Origin: Golubevia sp. BC0850
Lineage: Eukaryota; Basidiomycota; Exobasidiomycetes; Golubeviales; Golubeviaceae
DNA: 64,000 nt
Assembly (NCBI GenBank): GCA_012976225.1
Contig: JAAVVG010000001.1
Coordinates: forward strand, 2,046,001-2,110,000
Direction of reading: 5' to 3'
The position numbers and the translations under genes were made by a program. The notes below the pieces were generated by a model that did not search any database, was not told where the DNA came from, and worked only from the letters and a program-made list of their open reading frames with translations. This document shows, one piece after another, positions 24,923-37,346 of the stretch. Each line of letters begins with the position of its first letter. The first letter of the stretch is position 1.

Positions 24923-24956
24923 CGAGGGTACACACAATTCGAGGGTACACACAATT
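24923..24956. repeat. Perfect tandem 2 x 17 bp repeat
   Basis: Two exact adjacent copies of CGAGGGTACACACAATT, at 24923-24939 and 24940-24956, followed by a partial ACACACAAT echo at about 24963-24971. It lies in noncoding sequence downstream of LSM2. Confidence 0.9.
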
Positions 24957-25254
24957 GCGAAGAACACACAATAAAGTTCCAGCAAGCGAAGTTTCACCTT
25001 CTGAAAGTGAAAGAAACGATCGTATCATTGAAGAATTCGGAAGCAAGAATCAAGATTTTTCAGGAAACAAAAAGGAAAAGGGGGGGTAGCTTAGAAGGGC
25101 AACAAACGAAATAGAACCATGTACCATTTCCCACCGTTGTTACTTTATTGTTTGGATTTTAAGAGCTTTTCGTTCTAAAAACTTTAAGAGGAAATGAGAA
25201 GAAAGATATTCGTTTGATTTCATTTGAGGACAAGAGCGCGAAAGGCGGAACGTG

Positions 25255-25262
<8 letters not shown>

Positions 25263-25293
<31 letters not shown>
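25263..25293. repeat. GA dinucleotide microsatellite
   Basis: An uninterrupted (GA)n tract of 31 bases in the convergent LSM2/YOP1 intergenic region. It is expected to be length-polymorphic. Confidence 0.95.
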
Positions 25294-25296
<3 letters not shown>

Positions 25297-25466
25297 CGCG
25301 AAAACGGAAAAGGAAGGAAGAACATTCATTCGAAGAGACTTGGAAGAGAAGAATTTGATCTGGAGACTTGCTTGAAATTGTGAGTTTCCTTTTGATCTAC
25401 TAAAAGTCTAACCTGTTCTGAAATTTTGGGAGAGTTTAAAATTCTTGGAAGAGCTTGCAAAGAAGT

Positions 25467-27373
25467 TTAATGAGTTTCAGCTGGAGTGGCAGCTGGAATT
25501 GGATTTGAGGAAGCAGACTTGGTTTGAGCCAATAGAGGTCGAAGAACACGGTGGTAGACAGTCTTGGCACCCTGTTGTAGAGGAAACAGGAGTAAAAGGT
25601 AGAAAGGGGGGGGGAAGAAGAAGTTAGTATTCTGCGTTGCTTCAAAAGCCTTTCGAAAAGCAGTCAGAATTCTGGAATAGATTTGCAGTTCCCAAGAATG
25701 TGATTCCCGAGGGAACAGTCAATGAAATTGAAGCTCAAAACCTTTGATTAAGATCCAAACCCTCGCTCCTCTTAGATCCAAGCTTCTCCAAGCTTCAGTC
25801 TTTCCAACGAAATCGTTCTCGTTCCGACCCTATCTTTCCAAATCCTGTCCCACTGTCACCCTCCTACGTCCTCTCGCCGACCCATCTCCGAACACCAAGG
25901 GGAATTCCCAACTCACTTGAGTTTGAGGAAGCATCAACCAAACAATGACAAGAGTCTTGATGGTGTAGTAGAATGGGAACCAGTAAAGCTGTTTAGAAAG
26001 AAAATTTACGAGCAGAAAGAGAAAGATAGAGGTCAGTTTTTTGAGGTTTCACGTTGTACGTGGAGCGCAGCTACCGGATTTTCGAGATCCTCAAACTTGG
26101 ATTCCACTTAGATCTATGAAGAGCATGATGAAGCGGCTGTTTCTTGACTGTTCCATCCCCTAATTGAAGTCCTTCAAAAGATCCAAAGACTTTCTGAACT
26201 TGATTGCGCCATGTACCAAGCAATCATCAACCAGATCTATAGTTGCAGCACCTCGACAACCCCAACCCTAACTTCCAAAAGTCTTGCTCTTCTATACTCA
26301 CAATGATTTCAACAAAGGATTCAATGAAGTTGAAGAATCCGAAAACTACCCAATAGGTCAACCTTTTAAAAAAAAGCCAGAGAGTCAGAATGTCAATTGA
26401 TCATGGCTTGTGCGTTTTTGGAGTTTTTCGCAAACCTTTCCTCCAGGATGATAGAAGGCGCGCTTTTGATTGCTCCCTCTTCTTTGAGTTTGAAGAAATT
26501 AAAGAGATGAAAGAGAAAGTAGAAAGGGATGGAAGAGTACTCACCATTGAACATCATCTTGTGGTTGAGGAGACTCCAAAGCTCTCATGGAGAAGTAAGC
26601 TGGGAGAACGAATCCTACTAGGTTGGTGAGGAAACCAGCGAAGCTGAAGTGAGAAAGAGAAAATAATTGGAAAGAGGGAAAGAAAGGGTTAGTAAGAGGG
26701 GTCCAAGGGTCGGAGAGAGGTGGAGATTAGAAAGGAGAGGGAGGAAGGATGAAGAGGCTTACATGTTGAAGAAGACGAGCTAGAGGAGAAGAAGGTGGAC
26801 AGAGAAGATGAGTCAATCTGAGCTGCTTCATCTAGTCTTTAAAGAAGGGGAAGACTTAAAAGACAAAGATTAGAGGACGAGAGTACTTACGAGGGTGAAG
26901 AGAGCGAAGGAACCAATGGCGGCATAAGCCTTTGGTACGTTGGTGGTGTTCTCAAGACGAACTAATTGTGGGTACTTGGAAAGCTGTTGAGTTGAAAGAG
27001 TAACCGAGATTGAGAGAGAATGAGAAAGAAGAAGAGTGAGAGGAGAGGGAGGGAGTAGGGGTGGAGCAAAGGAAGAGGGTCAGAGATTCAAGTCAAGAGA
27101 TAAGCCTGTAAAGCGAATGGAACGGATGGAAGGATTCTTACCTCTTTGTCAACCTGATTAAAGTATTGGAAAGATCAGATAGAAAAAGTTAGAAGGAAGG
27201 TAGAGAGGAGAAGAGTTGAAAAGGGTTGAGTCAGTTACAGTTTACCATTCCATGCTGAGAGAGAAATGAGTGAGACTCAACACTTGACTTGAGTCTCTCC
27301 GTATTGAATTGATACTGACTTGAGCGACAAAGTATTCAGCTTTTTGTTGGAATTGTTGAGCTTGAGCGGCCAT
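25467..27373 (-). CDS. YOP1: Yop1/REEP/DP1-family ER membrane-shaping protein
   Basis: Reticulon-like hairpin protein that curves tubular ER and works with reticulons and Sey1/atlastin. Eight exons (27373-27320, 27153-27142, 26983-26891, 26779-26763, 26643-26545, 26362-26302, 25988-25917, 25571-25467) join in phase to 170 residues, close to other Yop1 proteins. The spliced product follows the family throughout: Q-rich start ending YFVAQ, VDKELSKYPQLVRLE, VPKAYAAIG, hydrophobic hairpin 1, PAYFSMRALESP..DDVQWLTYWVVFGFFNFIE, hairpin 2 WFPFYYTIKTLVIVWLMLPQTQGA, then VYHRVLRPLLAQ. Exon 2 is only 12 nt (V-D-K-E) and exon 4 only 17 nt, yet both supply conserved residues, which supports the model. 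No single open frame shows this gene. Intron 7 is 345 nt. It is divergent from the GrpE gene. Confidence 0.93.
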
Positions 27374-27772
27374 ACTTGAAAATTGGTCAGAGTAAGTGAA
27401 GTTGGGCTGTGTGGGAAGGAAGAAACAAATCTCGTCAAGCTACAGCCATGGAGTAACCTCGCTTGCACCTCACTCAGTCGCCACACATCGGATCGTAGAG
27501 TCGTAGATGCATGTAATTTGGGAGTAACTATGAGAGTAGACCAACTGGAATTGAAAGATCTCGAATGAAACAAAAGGAGTGTGCAGTGATGGAAGCTGGT
27601 CGAAAGTTCTCTCTCTCCAGTATACTTGGACTCTTCTCTTCACACTCCTTCTTGCCCTCTAACCAACCCATCATCACACGACCGCTAATCTCAAATCTCA
27701 ATCTCACTCGACTCAATTCAAACACCAATCTGAACACCAATCAGATCACCAAACTCAAAGTCAAATTCACAA
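27374..27772. promoter_or_regulatory. Divergent region, YOP1 / GrpE
   Basis: About 400 bases between two divergent start codons, carrying both promoters. An open frame from 27565 overlaps it but lacks any mitochondrial-import or GrpE features and is not favoured as a start. Confidence 0.4.
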
Positions 27773-28767
27773 ATGTTATCAACGAGGCAACTAACGAGGA
27801 CCTTCCTCAAGAACTCTCTCCTTCCTTCCACCTCTTCTTCAATCCCAGTCACAACCCTCAACCTAACACCTTCAAGGTTCACAAAATCTTCATCTACCTT
27901 CAAGCAATTCTCAACGTCGCAGTTACGTACGTCTGAAGCTGAAACAAAGAAGGAAACTGAGACCAAAGGTGAAGGTGAAAAAGTTGAGAACTCAAAATCA
28001 GATGAGCTCATCAAGGAGAAGGATGCTAAGATCAAGGAATTACAGGTCAGTATCGTCCAAGAAGGAATTCTATTTCAGATGAGAGAGGGTGAAGATCAGG
28101 GGAGCTCAGTGTTATCGGTTGGAGATTTGACCGTCAGAAGAATGAACATGTCAAGTAAGAAGATCTTGGAAACCTTCGGTCTCACAGCTTTTCACAGATC
28201 CGTTTGACCTCTTTGAGAGTGTTTTCGAATTAAAATCAAATAGATGTTTTATTCAGTCTTCCATCGTGCATCTGACTAACATCTCTCTCACACCCCCAAC
28301 AGGATCAAGTCCTCTACGGAAAAGCAGATCTCCAAAATCTTCAACGTCGTTCTTCGGAAGAAAAAGCAACAGCAGGAGATTTTGCAATTACAAAATTATC
28401 AAAAGACTTAGTTTCATCCTTAGACATACTTTCAATCGCCCTACGTTCAGTTCCAGAATCCCTTCGTAAACCTCCTTCAGACATCTCAACTCTCCCAACT
28501 GAAGATCCAAAAAGAGTTCTATCAGAACTTTATTCAGGAGTAGAACTTACAAACAAGAGTATTTTGGACATGTTGAAAACTCATGGTATCACTCAATTCG
28601 ATCCAACTGGTGAAAAATTCGATCCTAGAGAACATGAAGCTATGTATCAAGCTCCTGTACCTGGGAAGGAACCTGGCAGTGTTTTGGAATGTAGTCAGGT
28701 TGGATTTAAGATTAAAGGTAGAATTTTGAGAGCTGCTCAGGTTGGTGTGGTTCAGGAAAGTGGTTAG
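27773..28767 (+). CDS. MGE1: Mitochondrial GrpE nucleotide-exchange factor
   Basis: Nucleotide-exchange factor for mitochondrial Hsp70 (Ssc1) in the matrix, needed for the import motor and folding. Two exons (27773-28045, 28303-28767) encode 245 residues. The first 50 residues are rich in Arg, Ser, Thr and Leu with no acidic residue, a typical matrix-targeting presequence. A charged coiled coil follows (KSDELIKEKDAKIKELQ), continuing across the intron into LYGKADLQNLQRRSSEEKATAGDFAITKLSKDLVSSLDILSIAL, the GrpE dimer helix, and the C-terminal beta domain with FDPREHEAMYQ and GFKIKGRILRAAQVGV. The ATG was chosen because it starts the presequence. The intron contains a TGACTAAC branch-point-like site near 28273. 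Confidence 0.95.
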
Positions 28768-32208
<3,441 letters not shown>

Positions 32209-33198
32209 AGGAATCGTTAAAGTCACGTTCACTCGTTGTACTTTTCTCTTCTTCTTTTCTCTTTTCAAATAGAATCTCTCTTCTTCTTTTTCTCTCTCCC
32301 TACCTTTTCTTTCTTTTCTCTTTCTCGCAATTTCTCTTTTAGCAATTTTTCTCGACTTCTTGTCTTCAAACCCTACCTTTACGTTTCCGTCTTAATTTCT
32401 CTTTTCTCTTTGTTCCCCTTTATGAATCGTCTGAATCACTCTCTCCTGGGCCTACGTAGAAACAGAAATTCTTGAGTTGAATAAAAAAAGAGATTTCTTC
32501 TCAATAACAACGTCTGATTTGTGAACCTAAGATTTGGGACGAAGAATCTATTTGGGAGGAACGCTCGTCAGCGCAGAATGAGTGAACGTAGGAACGAGAA
32601 GAGACCAAGCTGGGGGATTTGTTCGACAAAAGCAACTCAACACGAATAAGGAAGGAGAAGAAAGCAGAAACTCAAGGAGAACGAAGGTTTCCTTTAGAGA
32701 CGCAAAGGTCAAAGTTCGTCCAGTCGTCGACGAGAGGCAACGGTTGTTCGTCGTTCATCGTTCACCGCGTAACGAACTGAATTTGACTCGAGCTCCATCT
32801 CGGTTGATGTGGCTCGTAATCACTCGTCATTCATAATTCAAACTCATCATCCAAAGGTCGCTCATTCTGGAAACATCAGAGGATGGTCTAACTTCCACCT
32901 CACTCTCAGACGGTGGTCAACTCCCTGTCAAACTTTACTTGCTTCATCTGCCAACTTCTAAATTCAACTCGCAAATGGGAAATTTGATAGGAGTCTGTCA
33001 CTTCTACTCTACCCACAGAACTTGAAGGGACTCGATCTCTGGAAGCCGCAGGGTTTTACACCCCCAAACAACTTTCAAGGGAAAAATGTCCAAAAAGCTG
33101 CGTGGTTAGATGCGAACACCATAGGTAAACACAAATCTGAGAGTCGATACATGGTACAGTTACAAATTAGGAGGAGAAAGGAGCTCTAAAAGTCAGAC
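32209..33198. other. Convergent intergenic, PAB1 / Zn2Cys6 gene
   Basis: About 1 kb. The first 250 bases are T/C-rich and look like the PAB1 3' UTR. The remainder shows short open frames without domains. I see no RNA gene or repeat. Confidence 0.4.
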
Positions 33199-36100
33199 TT
33201 AGGAGTTCATAAACGCTTCACCATGAGGATTTCCACCGCCAGAACTTTGGTTGTTCGCTGACCATTGAGGATCTGTGAATGAGAACGGGAAAGCAACATC
33301 TTGATCTTGAGAGATAGGGAGAAAGAGGAGACAAGAGAGTCAACGACCATCGGAGAAGGGAGTCAACGGTGTTTCGAGATAGAAAAGAGAGCACGCCAGA
33401 GAGGGTATTCCACCAGAGGTACTCACTTCCACTAGCAGCTACGAAAGATGAAAGCCATTCAGGAACCAGATCATCCGAATCGGTTTCCATGCCGAAATTT
33501 GGAATTGCTTGGTTAGATGAAAGGTTGTTTGAATTCACATTCGCAGTAGAAGGATTCTGAATGGAATTGGATGGCGAAGCAAAGTCGAAGTTTGGGGTCT
33601 GGAAAGGAGAAAGGTTTGAAGAGAAAAGGAGGAAAAAAGTTCGAAAAGATAGGCTGTCAGATTAGAAGCGCCTTCGGGTTCTAAGGAATGGGAATAGCGA
33701 AGAGCAAGATGTAAGAATTGAGACCTACCTGAGCTTGACTCTGACCAAAGTTCGGCGTCGAGCTTGAAGGGTAGGAGAAGAAAGGAGCTGAATTGGTTGA
33801 AGATGATTTGGTTTGATCTTGATTGAAAGTAGGAGGGGAAGCAAAGGTTGAACTACCAGAAGTGGAACTTCGTCGGGTGCTTAGGATTTCTCGAGCTGTC
33901 GTTCTTGCTCTTGCTAAGGCTCCCTCCATTTCTGTGAATTATGAGGGGAGCAAGATTTGGGAAGGAGGAGGTAAAACCAGAAGAAAGGAATCGATAGAAA
34001 GCATGATCAGTCAATTGACCGGGATGGAAAAGAATGAGGCCGACCGTCGAACTGAAGAACCAGCCCCCCCCCTTTTTCCCTCTCTTCCTGATACAGACTC
34101 AAGCCACTCACGTTTAACAATCTCAGGAGTTTGTTCCGAAGAGTCGCAAGTAGCAATAGCATCAATTAAATGTTGTACTTGGGTCAAAATCTGATCAACT
34201 TCAGTACTTTCAAGTCCACCTCTAGCTTCTCTAGTAGCCTTCTCGCAACCCCACAAAATTGCAGCAGTGCCTGATCCTCTTAAAATGGAAGCACTTGCTC
34301 TAATCATTCCCTCACTTGCAGCTTGAGGCAAGATAAAGGCTAACCTATTGAAAGTCTTGGTTGCAAACCTTTCTACAATTTCCAAAGTATTAAAAAGAGT
34401 AAGATTCGAAGTAGCTGAAGAATCTTGATTGAAGTTGTTGATAGGAGAAGGATTTGAAGGATTTAAAGGATTTGATTGAATTGAACTAGAGCCTTGATTT
34501 CCATCCATTGAAGATCTAACCGAATGAGTTGGAATTGGATTCAAAGTGGTTTTAGGTAAATAGCTCGGAGTTTCAACTGCATCTTGATTCAATCTTCTAA
34601 AACCAGCATCTTCCAACCCATAATAAAGAGCAACTACACTTGAATGATAAAGACATTCAACGAACAAGGCTCTCAATCTACATTTAAAAGCTCTTTCTTC
34701 TGAACCTTCGCCAGTCCCATGAAGACCATTTGCATGTTGACCTTCCCAAGAGATTGGAGATTGATCTCTCCATTTCTCCAAAGCGTCTACTACCCATAAA
34801 GCATCTTGACAAGCTATACCTCTTCTTTGGGCTCTTTCTGATAAGATCTTTGGTGTGATGGATCTAGCTAGAAAGGTTAAAGTCACCATCGATGTTAACC
34901 AATTGAATTCGAAGATGACATGATTTGGAAGACCTTTTAAAGCTGCTGAATTTGGTAATTTTCCATCTCCTCCATGATCAAAAGAATCCTCTGAAATGAG
35001 ATTGAAGAATGGATAGAAAGGAGGGAGGGAGGGAGGCGGTCAGATGAAAGAGGAAAGAGAATGGAACTGGAAGGTTTCCTTCCAAACTCACCTGGAATGA
35101 AACTTGGTCTACGATAGGCCATGGATCGAAACGCGTCATTTCCGAGGATCTGAGAGAAAGAGAATGGACTCAAAACATCAGCATCAAAAGCAACAAATGA
35201 GAAGGTTTCAATACTCACACACCACCATTGACGATTTCTTCGAGATCCTGTTTCTTCCAAATATTGACCATCCCCATTCGCCCTTGCAAACGCCTGACTC
35301 ATAGTTTCTTGACTTTCTTGACTCCTTCGATTCAGTCCGAGAGAATTAGCGAGTCTCACGACTCCCTCCGTACTTGCAGGACTAATTCTCAATCCAGGAG
35401 CATGATGATTATTATCTTGCATTCCAAAAGTCCTAACAGAGCTTCTTTCATCTTCTTGAATGACTGCCATAATATAACAAGCTTCAATTCCATCTAAACC
35501 TGATTTCCTCAACCTTTCTCCATTCTCTTGTTCAACAAATGAATTGAACAGGTTCTTCAAATCTTTCTGAATTGCAAACTTTCGATTGGAACCAGGTAGA
35601 GAAGAAGTTGGATTTGTAGAAAGACAACTTGATCCGGCGCAAGCAACTGCAATCACCAATAAATCATCTAAAGGTTCGATTTGTTCAGAACTTTCAGGTT
35701 CTCCCGAATAGAGTTTGAAGAAAGCTCTAAGACGTGGAATGAAGGAATCTGGTCTTATGATTGGTAGAGTTGGAGAAACCGAGAATAGATAAGCTGCAAT
35801 ACAAGCTTCTAATAAAGGTCTTGTGAGACCTGAAATTCCGAACATTCCAGGTCTCAAAGGTGGTTGATCTGAAGTAGTATTATTAGAGGAAAGGATTCGA
35901 TTCGATTGATTCAATAACCCAGCTTCAGCAGGTCTCCAAATTTCCAAAGGTAAGGAAGAGTTCCCACCTCCATAAATCGTAGATCCTGAACTTGAACCTG
36001 GAATTGATTGTGGGATTCGTTGCTGATTGAATGAAGATTGATTGATGCCATTGGATTGTCTAGGAATGATGACTTGAGAAGAAGAAGAAGAAGAGGCAGT

Positions 36101-36480
36101 TGAATTGTTGTTGTTTCCGGTTCCATAAAGTAATTCATCTTGTTCATGCTCTCTTAAAGCTCTGATTCTTTTCCCTTGCCTTTGCTTTGGTGGTGCACTG
36201 ATGAAAGTACAATTCGTTCCTGTGGCTTGACAGTTTGTACATTTCACATCTGAATCATCTGAGGCTTCGGCTTCTTTCAACTTGTCTCTTCTGTCGCATT
36301 TGATCTGGAAAGAGGAGGGAGAGGAGTCAATTAGAAAGAGAAAATCGATCCCGGTAGTGAAGGAAGGTCTTTGATCTGTCGGATGACGAAGACGAATGAG
36401 TCTCTCTAACTCTACTTGTAGTGTCTGCTAACCTTTCTATACCTGCATGAAGCGCATGCCTTTGGTGGAGCTGCTACCAT
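33199..36480 (-). CDS. Zn2Cys6 fungal transcription factor
   Basis: Fungal-specific binuclear zinc-cluster regulator of 839 residues, from seven exons (36480-36433, 36304-35219, 35149-35092, 34990-34112, 33931-33729, 33598-33427, 33272-33199). The zinc cluster is split by the first intron: ACASCRYRK from exon 1 and IKCDRRDK from exon 2, with the next Cys after an unusually long 18-residue acidic loop, then CTNCQATGTNC. The spacing is C-x2-C-x6-C-x18-C-x2-C-x6-C. A linker with Asn/Ser runs precedes the middle-homology region (LEACIAAYLFSVSPTLPIIRPDSF, DDLLVIAVACAGS, CYIMAVIQEDER), which is the regulatory domain of this family. The C-terminus is Ser/Asn/Gln-rich. The target pathway is not evident. 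Exon 1 is short (48 nt) and lies outside the longest open frame, but it restores the conserved first half of the cluster. Confidence 0.88.
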
Positions 36481-36858
36481 CTAGATTATGAGAATGGAAA
36501 CTGAACACTGAAAGGAGGACAGAGAACTCTTTGAGGAAGTTAGACTTGAACTTGAAGCTGCGCAGCAGTTGTTCCAGGTGTGACAAGGAAAGGGTCTGCG
36601 ATGTGAAAGTTGGCGACCTCGGTGTTGATAGATGGATGTGAAGAACTGCTAGCTAGCTAGTGAAAGTGAATTCAAATTTAACGAATCAAATAAGAGACCT
36701 TTAAGAACGAATTGTTAAGGGGGGGGGAGAGGAGAGAGACAGAGAAAGCGAACTTGATCTCATGCGTAGTTTGGTGCCAAACCCGCGACGAGAGGCAGAG
36801 GGTTTGGGATCTGAGTCCGCCCGCGCTCGAGGGGATGGCTCCATACTGGCTCATGGAT

Positions 36859-36965
36859 GGGGTGGGCTGGCTTAAGTGGTAAAGACAGCCCCCAGGTTAA
36901 AGTCGCAATCTAGGTAGGAATAGCCCTGAACGTGATTATCGCGAGTTCGAATCTCGCAAGCCCCA
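36859..36965 (+). tRNA. tRNA-like element, isotype unresolved
   Basis: The element has a good internal RNA polymerase III A box (TGGCTTAAGTGG, 36868-36879) and B box (AGTTCGAATCT, 36943-36953). The T arm is perfect, with GCGAG (36941-36945), loop TTCGAAT and CTCGC. The 3' end reads AAGCCCCA followed by an encoded CCA. The GGGG start pairs with CCCC, but the rest of the acceptor pairing is poor. At 107 bases it is long, so it would need an intron or a long variable arm. A loop with TTAAA at 36897-36901 could give a Leu(UAA) anticodon, but I cannot fold a clean anticodon stem. No T-run terminator follows closely. It may be a divergent intron-bearing tRNA, a decayed tRNA, or an organelle-derived copy. 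Confidence 0.45.
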
Positions 36966-37136
36966 CCAATTACCACACTTCAATTGTCCAAAACCGCTCG
37001 TCAGAGCACAGATTCACAGCAATCTACCCACTTCTGCCCGCGAATCCCAGATTCCTTTGTTTGCCATGTATTTAGCTATGTATTTTGTTCTCTTATGAGG
37101 ACACGTCATTATCCCTACACCAAGAGGCCTCAACGT

Positions 37137-37222
37137 CTGCCAGTCGTCGGTTCGCAAGAATCCCGCACGCGCTTCGCAAGAAAGACGTGACAAACGTGAT
37201 TCTTGCGATCGACGACTGGCAG
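37137..37222. repeat. Inverted repeat, about 25-bp stem, 35-base loop
   Basis: The left arm at 37137-37162 begins CTGCCAGTCGTCG and ends CGCAAGAATC; the right arm at 37198-37222 is its near-perfect reverse complement, with one extra G and one mismatch. The 35-base spacer contains another CGCAAGAA copy. It lies 125-210 bases upstream of the TRIP4-like start codon, so it could form a strong hairpin in the promoter DNA or the 5' leader RNA. Confidence 0.85.
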
Positions 37223-37346
37223 AGCCTCAACTTGACGTTAAAAAAATCATTCAATTCAATGCATGCGCTCCATGCCGCTCATATCAGAAATCGACTCTCT
37301 CTAGCCTCGTACAAGTACACTCAAACTTCTGATTCTAATTGCCAAG

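Larger units (their letters stand above)
24457..25466. other. Convergent intergenic, LSM2 / YOP1
   Basis: A 1-kb region between the 3' ends of LSM2 and YOP1, long for this window. It contains a tandem duplication at 24923-24956 and a GA microsatellite at 25263-25293 (listed separately). Short open frames are present on both strands without recognisable domains. Confidence 0.4.
36481..37346. promoter_or_regulatory. Divergent region with tRNA-like element and inverted repeat
   Basis: About 870 bases between the Zn2Cys6 gene (minus) and the TRIP4-like gene (plus). It holds a run of G at about 36720-36727, a tRNA-like element at 36859-36965 and a long inverted repeat at 37137-37222, all listed separately. 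Confidence 0.4.
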
